NCBI GenBank assembly: GCA_028279345.1
Contig: JANQNY010000033.1
Location: 1-64,000 of the forward strand
DNA length: 64,000 nt
Source: Geminicoccaceae bacterium
Lineage (GTDB): Bacteria > Pseudomonadota > Alphaproteobacteria > Geminicoccales > Geminicoccaceae
Direction: 5' to 3'
Made by a program: the position numbers and the translations under genes. The notes under the pieces are model-generated. The model made no database searches, was not told the DNA's origin, and saw only the letters and a program-made list of their open reading frames with translations. Positions within the stretch are counted from its first letter, which is position 1. Every line of letters starts with the position of its first letter. Below, piece by piece: positions 8,701 to 17,515 of this stretch.

Positions 8701-9439
8701 AGTCGTCTGGGTCACGGGCGCCTCGGCCGGCATCGGCCGAGAGGTCGTCGAGGCGTATGTTCGTGATGGCGCCGCAGTCGCGGCAACCGCCAGGCCGAGT
8801 GAGCGGCTCGACGCGTTGGCCCGCGAGCATGAGCAAGTGCTGGCCTGTCCCGCCGACATCGCCGATGCGGAGGCGATCAAGGGCATTGTGCCGGCCATCG
8901 AGCAGCGGCTTGGACCGATCGACCGCGCCATCTTGAATGCCGGCACGCACCAGCCGGTCCACGCCCCGGACTTCAAGGCGGACGACCTACGCGCCCTTAT
9001 GGAGATCAACCTGTTCGGTACGGCCAACTGTTTGGAAGCGCTGCTCGGGCCGATGCTGGCACGCAAGCGCGGCCAGATCGCGGTCGTCTCGTCGATCGCC
9101 GGCTACACGGGCCTTCCGACCTCGGCCTATTACGGCGCCTCCAAGGCGGCGTTGTTCAATCTCTGCGAGGCGCTCAAGTTCGACCTGGACAAGGCTGGTG
9201 TCGATCTCAGGGTGATCGCACCCGGGTTCGTGAAGACGCCGCTCACCGACAAGAACGAGTTTCCAATGCCATTCCTGATGGAGCCGGAGGATGCCGCAAG
9301 TCGCATCGTCAAGGGGCTCAAGGGCCGATCCTTCGAGGTGACCTTTCCGCGGCGCTTCTCCTATCTCCTCAAGCTGTTCCGCATCCTGCCCTACTGGCTC
9401 TACTTCCCGATCGTCGCACGCGGGACAAAGACGTCATGA
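8690..9439 (+). CDS. Short-chain dehydrogenase/reductase (SDR)
   Basis: 249 residues from the ATG at 8690, overlapping the photolyase end by 11 nt. It is a classical SDR: TGASAGIG at residues 9-16 for NAD(P) binding, NAG at ~83-85, catalytic Ser in VVSSIAG, and Y148-x3-K152 in SAYYGASK. A C-terminal hydrophobic patch (YLLKLFRILPYWLYFPIVARG) could associate with the membrane. SDRs of this type recur next to photolyase and NTF2-like genes in proteobacterial photo-oxidative stress clusters. The substrate is unknown, possibly a lipid-derived ketone or aldehyde. Confidence 0.9.
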   Translation: MSREVVWVTGASAGIGREVVEAYVRDGAAVAATARPSERLDALAREHEQVLACPADIADAEAIKGIVPAIEQRLGPIDRAILNAGTHQPVHAPDFKADDLRALMEINLFGTANCLEALLGPMLARKRGQIAVVSSIAGYTGLPTSAYYGASKAALFNLCEALKFDLDKAGVDLRVIAPGFVKTPLTDKNEFPMPFLMEPEDAASRIVKGLKGRSFEVTFPRRFSYLLKLFRILPYWLYFPIVARGTKTS

Positions 9440-9870
9440 GCGATGTCATCGATCGCTACTGCGCCGCGATGGAGGCGGCCGACGGCTCCAACGTCGAGGA
9501 CGTGCTCGCTTTCTTCGCGGAGGACGCGCGCTTCCGAGACCCGTTCAGCGACGTGCGTGGCAAGGCTATGATCCGCCGCATCCTCGAGAAGACCTACGAG
9601 GACCTCGATGACGTACGCATCGAGATCACCGACAAGGCCGCGGGGACGGATGCGCACTACCTCCGCTGGACCTTCACCTGCTTGCCCAAGGGCTTTCTCC
9701 GCCGCCAAGGCGAGCTGGTCATCGAAGGTATGACCGAGCTGCACTTCGACGATCAGGAACGTGTGACCGCACACCTCGACTACTGGGACCCGGCGCCCGG
9801 GCTCTACGCGCGGGTGCCGATCCTGGGTGGCGTCCTCGGTGCGCTGAGGCGCCAGATCGGCGTGCGCTGA
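9436..9870 (+). CDS. SnoaL/NTF2-like protein in photolyase operon
   Basis: 144 residues, ATGA overlap with the SDR. Typical SnoaL-like features: VIDRYCAAMEAADG N-terminal helix, VLAFFAEDARFRDPFSDVRG (the FxDPF motif), HYLRWTFTCLP, and a closing VTAHLDYWDPAPGLY strand. It is the last gene of the DUF6134-photolyase-SDR unit and converges on the histidine-phosphatase gene. Its fold suggests an isomerase or ligand-binding role. Confidence 0.88.
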   Translation: MSDVIDRYCAAMEAADGSNVEDVLAFFAEDARFRDPFSDVRGKAMIRRILEKTYEDLDDVRIEITDKAAGTDAHYLRWTFTCLPKGFLRRQGELVIEGMTELHFDDQERVTAHLDYWDPAPGLYARVPILGGVLGALRRQIGVR

Positions 9871-9891
9871 CGCACGTCGATGGCGTGCCTT

Positions 9892-10521
9892 TCAACCGCC
9901 CGATTCCAGGCGTTCTACACCGCCATCGCTGAGCCTGAAGACTGCGTCCTGCGGCTCATCCATCTCCAGCATGGCGGCTTCGGGTAGGCCAAGATAAGCG
10001 ACGCGTACCGCGCGGCCGAGCGCGCCGTGGGCGATGGCGACGATGCGGGCGCCTGACGGTTGGCTTCGGAGCCAAGCGGCAGCACGGTCGACGACGCAGC
10101 GTTGCGTCTCACCGCCGCCGGGCGGCGGCACGGTCCAGCGATCGGCGAGCCTGGCGCGCCACAGATCCGCGTCCTGCGCCTCGATCTCTGCCGCCGTGAG
10201 GCCGTCCCATCGGCCCCAGGTCATCTCCTTGAGCCGGTCGTCGTGGAGGATGCGGGTCGGCGGCACGCCGACGACCTCGGCGACGATCACCGCCGTCTGC
10301 CAAGCCCGCCCGAGTGGGCTCGAGCGCCACGCCCAGTCGATCAGCTCCCCGCCGAACCGGCCCTTTAGGACCTCGCCGACGAACCGCGCCTGGGCGACGC
10401 CCAAGAGCGTGAGCGGACTGTCCTTGTGCCCGGACATGCGCCGCTCTCGGTTGTGGACGGTCTCGCCATGCCGTAGGAGGAGGACCTCGACGTCCGTTCC
10501 GGCGGCGCCCCTCTCAGGCAA
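9892..10521 (-). CDS. Histidine phosphatase (phosphoglycerate mutase-like) family protein
   Basis: About 209 residues if started at the TTG at 10521, which overlaps the SRPBCC stop; no ATG or GTG fits before the catalytic motif. The phosphatase signature LLLRHGETVHNRE lies at residues 14-26 with the phospho-accepting His18. Also present are the SSPLGRAWQTA second-Arg motif, KEMTWGRWDG, and the second catalytic His in IVAIAHGALGR. It probably hydrolyses a small phosphate ester; sequence alone cannot separate mutase, cobalamin-type and general phosphatases. It closes a five-gene minus-strand run. Confidence 0.87.
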   Translation of the reverse strand: MPERGAAGTDVEVLLLRHGETVHNRERRMSGHKDSPLTLLGVAQARFVGEVLKGRFGGELIDWAWRSSPLGRAWQTAVIVAEVVGVPPTRILHDDRLKEMTWGRWDGLTAAEIEAQDADLWRARLADRWTVPPPGGGETQRCVVDRAAAWLRSQPSGARIVAIAHGALGRAVRVAYLGLPEAAMLEMDEPQDAVFRLSDGGVERLESGG

Positions 10522-10936
10522 ACTGCTTCTTGAGGTTCGCCAGGCCGGCTTCATAGATGTCGGCCACCGCGTGCGCCGCATCCTGTGGCGCTACGCCGTG
10601 GGCCTCGAACTCGCCCGACCACACGATCTTGGCGCCGCCGTCGTCCGGGACGACGCGGAACACGGAGCGGTAGTTGCTGACCGGCAGGGGTGAGGAGACG
10701 ATCTCGTAGGCGTAGCTGTGGTCCTCGGCCTCGTCGTGCTCGGCGACTTCGCGCTCGAGGAACTCGCCGCCGTCATGTGCTCGCAGATGCCGGTAGACGC
10801 TTGGCCCGTTGCGCTCGACGTCGCACGTCGCAATCCCAGGATGCCAGTCGGCGAGTGCGCCAAAATCACCGACCGCCTTCCAGACGTCCTCCACACGGGC
10901 CGCCACGACTATCTTTCGCTCAACCTCGACGCTCAT
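10514..10936 (-). CDS. SRPBCC (polyketide cyclase-like) family protein
   Basis: 140 residues from the ATG at 10936, preceded by GGAGGATCGGCG. The fold is START-like: VERKIVVAARVEDVWKAVGDFGALADWHPGIATCDVE at the N-terminus, VSNYRSVFRVVPDDGGAKIVWSGEFEAHG in the middle and a long C-terminal helix AVADIYEAGLANLKKQF, as in polyketide_cyc2 proteins (YP_3-like SRPBCC). Likely binds a hydrophobic ligand. It lies 37 nt after the UxaA-type dehydratase gene and overlaps the phosphatase gene. Confidence 0.88.
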   Translation of the reverse strand: MSVEVERKIVVAARVEDVWKAVGDFGALADWHPGIATCDVERNGPSVYRHLRAHDGGEFLEREVAEHDEAEDHSYAYEIVSSPLPVSNYRSVFRVVPDDGGAKIVWSGEFEAHGVAPQDAAHAVADIYEAGLANLKKQFA

Positions 10937-10973
10937 CGCCGATCCTCCTCTTTTTCTGTTAGGCTCGCGCCTC

Positions 10974-12491
10974 TTACATGACCGCCCCGATCTGCCATGG
11001 AACGAACTCGTGGTCGCCCAGTCCCAAGGCCTCACTCTTGGTCGGCTCGCCCGAAGCCACGCGCAGGACGAGGTCGAACATCTGCTGCCCCATCTCCTCG
11101 ATCGAGACTCCACCGTCCAACACCGTACCGGCATTGACGTCCATGTCCTCGATCATGTGGGCGTACATGGGTGAATTGGTCGCAATCTTGATTGATGGTA
11201 CCGGCTTGAAGCCGAAACACGAGCCTCGGCCGGTCGTAAAGGTGATGACATTCGCGCCTGAGGCGACCTGACCGGTGACCGAGGCCGGGTCGTAACCGGG
11301 GCTGTCCATGAAGACGAATCCGGGCGTCGTCACCGTCTCGGCGTACTTGTAGACGCCCATGAGGCCAGTGGTGCCGCCCTTGGCGGCGGCGCCGAGCGAC
11401 TTCTCCAGGATAGTGGTGAGCCCACCCGCCTTGTTGCCAGGTGTCGGGTTGTTGTTCATCTCGCCGCCATTGCGCGCGCAATAGTCCTCCCACCAGCGCA
11501 GCCGCGCCAGGAGCCGCTCGGCAACGTCCGAGCTCGCGGCGCGCCGGGTCAGCAGGTGTTCCGCACCGAAGATCTCCGGCGTCTCGGCGAGGATTGCCGT
11601 GCCGCCGTGCCGTACGAGAAGGTCGGCGCAGGCGCCAAGCGCCGGATTGGCCGTGATGCCCGAATAGGCGTCGGAGCCGCCGCACTGGAGCGCCAGCGAC
11701 AGGTGCTGCGCCGAGCAGGTCTCTCGCCGCGCCTCGTTGGCGAAGGGGAGCATCTCACGGATGATCGAACTTGCCTGGGCGAGCGTCTTGCGCGTGCCGC
11801 CCACGCCCTGCAGCGTCATCGTTCGGAACAACGGCCCGCGGGTGATGCCGTACGCTTCCAAAAGAAAGTCGATCTGGTTCACCTCGCAGCCGAGGCCGAT
11901 CATCAAGATGCCGGCGAAGTTGGGGTGGCGTGCATAGCCCCAGAGCGTGCGCTGCAGGGCGTCGTAGCCGTCGCCGTGGTCCGCCATGCCGCAGCCCGTC
12001 GCATGGGTCAGCGCGACGATCCCGTCGACATTCGGATAAAGCGCCAGCTCTTCTTCGGGAAAGCGCTTGGCGACGAACTGGCAGATCGTGGCCGAGCAGT
12101 TCACCGTCGAGAGGACGCCGATGAAGTTGCGCGTGCCGACCTTGCCGTTGGCGCGCCGGAAGCCCTGGAAGCTCGCGCGCTCGGCCTCCTCGATGAAGGA
12201 CGTGCGCCGATAGGCGCTGCCGCTCGCATGCTCACGCGCGAACGCGCCCATCGCGCAATTGTGGGTGTGGACGTGCGCGCCCGGTCCCGCCGCCTCGCTG
12301 GCGAAGCCGATGATCTGGTCGAACTTGCGGACAGCCTCACCCGCGCCGATCGGCGCCGTCGCCAGCTTGTGCCCGCGGGGGATCTGCGCCTCGACCGTCA
12401 CGCCCTCTTCCGGCACCGCGGTTCCCGGATCGAGCTGCTCTCGCGCGACGACGACATTGTCCCGCGGATGCAAGCGGACGGTGAGCGGCAT
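10974..12491 (-). CDS. UxaA-family altronate/galactarate-type dehydratase
   Basis: About 505 residues from the ATG at 12491 (GGGAGG upstream). An N-terminal SAF domain (VRLHPRDNVVVAREQL ... IPRGHKLA) is fused to the large hydro-lyase domain, as in altronate dehydratase UxaA and galactarate dehydratase GarD. Conserved blocks include HTHNC, GFRRANGKVGTRNF, HATGCGM, IGLGCEVNQ, ALQCGGSDAYSGITANPALG and the metal-site-like CFGFKPVPSIKIATN. It would dehydrate a sugar acid to a 2-keto-3-deoxy acid, possibly the substrate type used by the HpaI aldolase at 20.0 kb. The exact sugar acid is not determined. Confidence 0.92.
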   Translation of the reverse strand: MPLTVRLHPRDNVVVAREQLDPGTAVPEEGVTVEAQIPRGHKLATAPIGAGEAVRKFDQIIGFASEAAGPGAHVHTHNCAMGAFAREHASGSAYRRTSFIEEAERASFQGFRRANGKVGTRNFIGVLSTVNCSATICQFVAKRFPEEELALYPNVDGIVALTHATGCGMADHGDGYDALQRTLWGYARHPNFAGILMIGLGCEVNQIDFLLEAYGITRGPLFRTMTLQGVGGTRKTLAQASSIIREMLPFANEARRETCSAQHLSLALQCGGSDAYSGITANPALGACADLLVRHGGTAILAETPEIFGAEHLLTRRAASSDVAERLLARLRWWEDYCARNGGEMNNNPTPGNKAGGLTTILEKSLGAAAKGGTTGLMGVYKYAETVTTPGFVFMDSPGYDPASVTGQVASGANVITFTTGRGSCFGFKPVPSIKIATNSPMYAHMIEDMDVNAGTVLDGGVSIEEMGQQMFDLVLRVASGEPTKSEALGLGDHEFVPWQIGAVM

Positions 12492-12540
12492 CTCTGGCCT
12501 CCCGGACTTCGGGTCTAGCAAACTAGCGTCATCGGCTCGC

Positions 12541-13176
12541 TCAGGCGAGCCAGCGACATGCCGGTAGAAGGAGGTCGAGAGGCGTTTCGTCGGCGCCGCG
12601 GGCGAGCGTCAGCACGGCCTCCTGCCGGCCCAGCGCGGGGTCTTCGACCAGGCCGGGCAGCGCCTCGCCCTCAGGCAGGGCATTCAGTCGCAGGCCGTCG
12701 ATGGTGGTGAAGCCGGCGTCGCGTTGGAGCCGCCCACGCTCGGCCGGAGGCCAGTGGTCGGGGCGCCTCGAGCCGGAAATCGCGAAGAGGAACGGGACGC
12801 GGGGGTTGGCGGAGTTCGCCGCGACCTCGAAGAACATCCCCGGCGGCAGATAGGTTGGCCGCCACAGCCAGCAGTCGAACGGTAGGGGCCGCTCCTCGCG
12901 GACGCAAACGCCGAAGGGCGAGGTGCCGCGCGTGCGCCATTCCGAGCGCTCGAACAGGCCGGTCCGCGCGAAGGTCGCGCGGGCGAGCCGTTCGGGCTCC
13001 TCGACCCACAAGAGCTCCAGATAGGCGTTGTCAAAGGCGTAGCAGATGTTGGCGGTGCCCTGGCCGTCGTGGACGCGGCGGTAGGTGGGCACGAGCCCCA
13101 GCGCCTCGAGGCGAGCGGCGCTCTCCTCGCCGCCGGGTTCGACGAAGACGAAAAAATGGTCGAGCTCGATCTTCAA
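12541..13176 (-). CDS. VOC-superfamily (glyoxalase_3-like) protein
   Basis: 211 residues. The TTG at 13176 is proposed as start because it forms a TTGA overlap with the stop of the upstream nuclease gene and puts IELDHFFVFVEPGGEE at the N-terminus. The family usually begins with DH near residue 6. YLELLWVEEPERLA carries the second metal-type Glu, and PPGMFFEVAANSANPRVPFLF continues the fold. The C-terminal half is divergent. Function unknown; possibly a lyase or isomerase linked to the sugar-acid genes downstream. Confidence 0.78.
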   Translation of the reverse strand: MKIELDHFFVFVEPGGEESAARLEALGLVPTYRRVHDGQGTANICYAFDNAYLELLWVEEPERLARATFARTGLFERSEWRTRGTSPFGVCVREERPLPFDCWLWRPTYLPPGMFFEVAANSANPRVPFLFAISGSRRPDHWPPAERGRLQRDAGFTTIDGLRLNALPEGEALPGLVEDPALGRQEAVLTLARGADETPLDLLLPACRWLA

Positions 13177-14318
13177 GGTAGCTCCACATCGATCCAGACG
13201 AGACGGTGATCGGAAGCGCGCTTGGCGCGGCTGGCGCCGTCGGCATCGCTCGCCGCGGCGGGCCAATAGACGCCGGCATCGACGACGCGTAGGTCAGCGG
13301 AGGGCAGGAGATAGTCGACACGAAGATTGCCCGGTCCGGGTCGATCGCGCCAGTCGGCCGTGTCGAGCGCCGGGTCGCCTTCGTGCTGCAAGTTGGCGCG
13401 GCCCTGCTCGGTGGCCGCCTCGACGCCGCCCGCGCTCGCGGGCAGCGGGTCCTGCACGCGCGCGTGGGCGAGGAGCGCCCGGATCACCTCGGCGCGACCA
13501 TCGCCATCGACGGGCGCCAGGTTGAGATCGCCGGCGACGACGAACGCTGCGTCAGCAGGTAGCCCGCCCGTACGCCCCGCGTCGTCCGTGAGAGTCGGGC
13601 TATCGTCCAGATAGCGCAGCCAGAAGCGCACCTCATCCGCGTTGCGCCGGCCGTTCCTGTCCTCTGGGCCGTCGAAGACTGGCGGTGTCGGATGGCTCAC
13701 GAGCAGGTGGAGCGTCGTCTCCTCGCCAAGCTCCACGGGCACGTCCCAATGCGACTTGGACGAGAGCCGGAGCTGGTCGGCCACGCCGCCATAGAAGTCG
13801 CGCGGCAGCAGATTGTCCGGCAGGTCGCGCCAGAGAAAGCGCTGGAAGGTCCGCACCGTCGTCTCATCGATGGGAAAGCGCGACAGAACGGCCATGCCGT
13901 ACTGGCCCGGGAAGTCGCCCCAGCCCCACGCGTCGCCGGGCCCGCCGACGGTCCCGTCCCGGTCGAGATCGAGCCCGCTCGCGACGCCGGTGTTGACCGG
14001 CGCGGCGAAGGCGACGTCGTAGGCGAGCGGCTCACCCGGTCCGTTCGCGGCGCTAAGCAGGTTCTGGAAAGCCTGGAGCACGCGGCCGTCCGCGTCGAAG
14101 TCTAGCTCGTTGACGATCAGGATGTCGGGGCGCACCTCGCGCAGGATCTCGACCACCGCGCGCGCCTGGGCCGACGGCTCGCCCTCCAGTTCACGCGCCA
14201 GCAAGCTCGGGGCGTCGCGGTTGAGCGAGACGTTGAAGGTGGCGATCCGGATGGTCTGGGCGTCCGCACAAGCAGCGAGGAGGCAAAGCGCGGCACTCGC
14301 CGCGAGCCGACGCAGCAT
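13173..14318 (-). CDS. Endonuclease/exonuclease/phosphatase-family lipoprotein
   Basis: 381 residues. The start at 14318 gives a lipoprotein signal peptide (RRLAASAALCLLAAC, lipobox LAAC around residue 16). The mature part is an EEP domain: IRIATFNVSLNRD, ILREVRPDILIVNELDFD (metal-binding Glu), DFYGGVADQLRLSSKSHWDVPV, FVVAGDLNLAPVDGDG (DxN), DYLLPSADLRVVDAGVYWP and the terminal catalytic KRASDHRLVWIDVELP. Substrates in this superfamily include nucleic acids and phospho- or sphingolipids; a membrane-anchored periplasmic form favours scavenging. It heads the leftward operon and diverges from the M20 hydrolase. Confidence 0.87.
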   Translation of the reverse strand: MLRRLAASAALCLLAACADAQTIRIATFNVSLNRDAPSLLARELEGEPSAQARAVVEILREVRPDILIVNELDFDADGRVLQAFQNLLSAANGPGEPLAYDVAFAAPVNTGVASGLDLDRDGTVGGPGDAWGWGDFPGQYGMAVLSRFPIDETTVRTFQRFLWRDLPDNLLPRDFYGGVADQLRLSSKSHWDVPVELGEETTLHLLVSHPTPPVFDGPEDRNGRRNADEVRFWLRYLDDSPTLTDDAGRTGGLPADAAFVVAGDLNLAPVDGDGRAEVIRALLAHARVQDPLPASAGGVEAATEQGRANLQHEGDPALDTADWRDRPGPGNLRVDYLLPSADLRVVDAGVYWPAAASDADGASRAKRASDHRLVWIDVELP

Positions 14319-14388
14319 CGAGGCTCCTTTTCGGCGATGGCGCGCTTCTCTACCCTTGCGCGGACGACGGCGGAAGGGGGAACGCGCC

Positions 14389-15636
14389 ATGCTGCGACCG
14401 CACGACAATCTGCGCGTCGATGGTGGCAGGCTCTGGGCCAGCATCATGGCCATGGCCGAGATCGGCGCGACCGCCAAGGGCGGCTCGAACCGCCAGACGT
14501 TGACTGATTTGGACCGCGAGGGCCGGGCGCTGTTTCGCCGCTGGTGCGAAGCCGCTGGCGCCGGTGTCCGCCAGGACGACATGGGCTGCCAGATCGCCCG
14601 GCGCGACGGGCTCAACAACGACCTGCCGCCCGTCGTCGTCGGCTCGCACCTCGACACCCAGCCGACCGGCGGCAAGTTCGACGGCGTGGCGGGCGTGCTC
14701 TCGGGCCTCGAGCTGCTACGGACCCTCGACGAGCACGGCATCACGACCGACCACCCGATCGAAGTGGTCAACTGGACCAACGAGGAGGGCTGCCGCTTTG
14801 CGCCCGCGATGCTCGCCTCGGGCGTCTATGCCGGGGTCTTTGCGAAGGATTTCGCCTACGGGCGAACCGATGCGGAAGGACGCGCGTTCGGCGAGGAGCT
14901 GGCGCGCATCGATGCCGTCGGCGACGAGCCCTGCACACCGCGGCCGATCAAGGCGTTCTTGGAGCTGCATATCGAGCAGGGGCCGATCCTCGAGGCGGAG
15001 AACGTGCCGATCGGCGTGGTGACGGGCGGGCAGGGCATCATCTGGCTGGACGTCGCCATCGTCGGCCGCGAGAGCCATGCCGGCACGACGCCGATGGACC
15101 GCCGTAGGGATGCGCTGGTGGCGGCGGCAGGCGTCGTGACCGGCCTCCGCGAACTGGCGCTGGCCCATCCGCCCGGCGTAGCGACGGTGGGCGAGCTGAA
15201 CCTCGGCCTCGGCTCGCGCAACACGATCCCCGGCAGCGCCCGCTTCACCGTCGACCTCCGCCATCCAGACGCGGCGACGCTGGCGCAGCTCGAAGAAGGC
15301 TGTAGGCACCTCGTGGCGCAGGAAAGCGGCGGCCAGCACTGCACCTTCACCATCGATGAGGTCGCCCACACGCCGCCGGTCGTGTTCGATCCTCTTTGCA
15401 TCGACGCCGTGCGGCGAGCGGCCGAGGACCTGGGCCTGGCGCATCGCGAGATCATTTCGGGTGCCGGCCACGACGCCTTCTACGTCGCGCGCACAGCACC
15501 CACCTCGATGATCTTCATCCCCTGCAAGGACGGCATCAGCCATAACGAGGAAGAAAGCACCGAGCCCAATGAGGTCGAGGCGGGCGCCAACGTGCTGCTG
15601 CAGGCGGTGCTGGATCTGGCGCGGGGTGAGGGGTGA
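14389..15636 (+). CDS. M20-family Zn amidohydrolase (N-carbamoyl-L-amino-acid hydrolase / allantoate amidohydrolase type)
   Basis: 415 residues from the ATG at 14389, preceded by GGAAGGGGG. Metal and catalytic motifs are clear: VVGSHLDTQPTGGKFDG (His and Asp ligands), VVNWTNEEGCRFAPAMLASG (catalytic Glu-Glu), LELHIEQGPILE, the dimer-domain GRESHAGTTPMDRRRDA, GSRNTIPGSARFTVDLRHPD, and the C-terminal SGAGHDAFYVART with CKDGISHNEEE (His ligand). The family hydrolyses N-carbamoyl amino acids, allantoate or ureidoglycine. No purine or pyrimidine catabolic genes flank it, so the substrate remains open. Confidence 0.93.
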   Translation: MLRPHDNLRVDGGRLWASIMAMAEIGATAKGGSNRQTLTDLDREGRALFRRWCEAAGAGVRQDDMGCQIARRDGLNNDLPPVVVGSHLDTQPTGGKFDGVAGVLSGLELLRTLDEHGITTDHPIEVVNWTNEEGCRFAPAMLASGVYAGVFAKDFAYGRTDAEGRAFGEELARIDAVGDEPCTPRPIKAFLELHIEQGPILEAENVPIGVVTGGQGIIWLDVAIVGRESHAGTTPMDRRRDALVAAAGVVTGLRELALAHPPGVATVGELNLGLGSRNTIPGSARFTVDLRHPDAATLAQLEEGCRHLVAQESGGQHCTFTIDEVAHTPPVVFDPLCIDAVRRAAEDLGLAHREIISGAGHDAFYVARTAPTSMIFIPCKDGISHNEEESTEPNEVEAGANVLLQAVLDLARGEG

Positions 15637-15950
15637 AAGCAACTGCAGCAAATACTCTCCGGCCGGGCGTGCCGCTCGTGGATGGTAAGTGACACTACAG
15701 CCGAAGTCGGCAGTCTCAAGCTTCTACTCACATACTCGACATTGAGGATGTACTCTTTCGTCCGTTTGGCGCAGGCCATTCCGAGACCGAGCCTTGAGGA
15801 ATGGATGCCGCCGCGTCCTGATCCGTACGCTCGCTATGGCGGCCACACTGGAACGCATGTATACATCACGGCAGCTATTTCAGTGGTACGGCACAAATTA
15901 AGCTCGCTACGAGCGAGCTGGGCTTCGCGAAGTGGGCTAGGACAGACGCA
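15637..15950. other. AT-richer intergenic segment before the pentapeptide gene
   Basis: About 314 bp with visibly lower GC than the flanks. A 90-codon open frame (15682-15954) has no ribosome-binding site or recognisable motif, so I do not call it. The segment shares its composition with the next gene, suggesting both arrived together. Confidence 0.4.
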
Positions 15951-17168
15951 ATGAGGCGACGCGCGCATTGGCTGGTGATAGTCACGCTAGTGTGCGTTTT
16001 TGGCCGTGAGGCGGCTGCGCAATCGTTAGGCGAGTTGTCATCAACTCTTCCACTGGAGAACGAACGGCTAGAAGCTACTCTTACGACGCGGAAGCTCGAA
16101 GCCGAAATTGAGAAGTTGGAGAGCGAGATCGCGAGCTTGAGGGCGATTGACGCACGTACACGCCTCTGGACGACATGGCTTACAGCTGGAGGTTCGATTT
16201 TCGGCGCGATCGTCGGCGGCCTATTCACTTACTTCGTAACCAGAATGGGCTTTCGCTTTAGTGCAATACAGAAAGAATTAGAGCTCGATCGGTCGGCACG
16301 AGAGGAGGCCCAACGCGAACAGAACGAGCGCCTCAGCCGTCTCAAGTTGCGGCAGGAGCGGGAGCAAGCCCGAGAACTTCACGATCTACGTCTGTTTCAA
16401 GATCTTGGACACGAAAGTCATCGCGCTCGTCTTGCAGCAGCTGCTGTCTTACTAGACAGACTAAAACGCCTGCGTCAGCCGGATACTAGCGAGGATCTTA
16501 CGCCACTCGAAAGAACTGAGAGCGATCTTATTACAAAGGTCCTCGTCGCGGTTTTGAAGAGGAGTGATGAGAAGGAGCAATGGGATAATGTGGATGGCGA
16601 TCCAGTAGAGTCTGCCGGAGGTTTTGAGTCCCAGAGTGAGGCCGCGCTTCGGAAATATATTGCGGACGAGCTAGTCGAAACTCTTGAATTGCGATTTTCT
16701 CGCGATGATCCACCGAAGAGTTTTGGCAGCTCGCCTTTTGCTGATCCACGGAGCTTCCAGAAATGCGATCTAACCAATGTTTGGTGGGCATTCGTGGATT
16801 TGCGTGCTCTGGATTTCTTTGGAAGTATTCTTACGAGAGCAAGTCTTCGAGGTGCAGCTCTCCAAGAGGCAGTCTTTTACGAAGCGACACTGCATGAGGC
16901 CGTGCTCCGTGATGCCGACTTGAGACGCGCGAATCTGATGGGTGCGGATCTTCGTCGCGCAGATTTGCGAGATGCGGACCTGCGGGAGGCAAATCTCCAG
17001 GGGGCCGATCTAGGCGGCGCAGATCTGACGGGCGCGAGGCTGGAAGGGGCAGTGATAAACGTCGAAGCGATTCGTCGGTTCCAGGCTACCCGGTGGCCCG
17101 CGGAGTTCGCCGAGACAGGAACGGGAGGAGCAACCGTTTCGGATGAAACCTACCGACCCGGGTCATGA
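15951..17168 (+). CDS. Membrane-anchored coiled-coil pentapeptide-repeat protein
   Basis: 405 residues. A signal-like N-terminus (RAHWLVIVTLVCVFG...AAAQ, residues 1-24) is followed by a heptad-type coiled coil (~35-65), one strong membrane segment (~76-97, WLTAGGSIFGAIVGGLFTYFV) and a highly charged helical stretch (~105-175, many Glu/Arg/Gln). A linker then leads to pentapeptide repeats at ~271-370 (ADLRRANLMGADLRRADLRD pattern), forming a right-handed quadrilateral beta helix. The coding sequence is AT-richer than its neighbours and uses codons such as TTA, ATT and GAA, a sign of transfer. Function unknown; the layout suggests a tethered binding or scaffold protein. Confidence 0.87.
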   Translation: MRRRAHWLVIVTLVCVFGREAAAQSLGELSSTLPLENERLEATLTTRKLEAEIEKLESEIASLRAIDARTRLWTTWLTAGGSIFGAIVGGLFTYFVTRMGFRFSAIQKELELDRSAREEAQREQNERLSRLKLRQEREQARELHDLRLFQDLGHESHRARLAAAAVLLDRLKRLRQPDTSEDLTPLERTESDLITKVLVAVLKRSDEKEQWDNVDGDPVESAGGFESQSEAALRKYIADELVETLELRFSRDDPPKSFGSSPFADPRSFQKCDLTNVWWAFVDLRALDFFGSILTRASLRGAALQEAVFYEATLHEAVLRDADLRRANLMGADLRRADLRDADLREANLQGADLGGADLTGARLEGAVINVEAIRRFQATRWPAEFAETGTGGATVSDETYRPGS

Positions 17169-17515
17169 ACTGAACCGCCCAGCCGAGTATTGGCCACCAG
17201 AAATCCGAAGAGCTCATCTTCTCTTTAGGCGTCTCTTCGTTGGTTGGGATTCTGCCAAGCTAATACACTGTGTTCGCCGCAACGCACTCGGTTCGAGTGT
17301 GCTCAAGCGAGCGGGTGCTGCCAACTCACTAGCATCGGCAACCGGGGGACTTATCGGGGTGCCGCTCCCGGCGCTCGAGAACGTCTTTCAGACCGCGGAT
17401 GCCGCCAGCCTAGAGGGCGCCGCTCGTCAGCGCGATGGAATTGCCCGCGCTTCCGGCAACGTAGGTCATCATCGGCACGTGCCGCGTGTAGACTTCGAGG
17501 CGCCAGGCTCGCCAC
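17169..17515. other. Intergenic stretch between pentapeptide gene and dipeptidase
   Basis: About 347 bp. Open frames on both strands run through it (one of 184 codons on the plus strand), but none has a ribosome-binding site, family match or sensible composition. The left part is AT-richer, like the pentapeptide gene; GC returns to the local norm toward the dipeptidase. I see no terminator or RNA gene. Confidence 0.4.

Noticed and set aside
15682-15954. 90-codon ORF before the pentapeptide gene
   Set aside because: No ribosome-binding site, motif or coding signal beyond open frame length.
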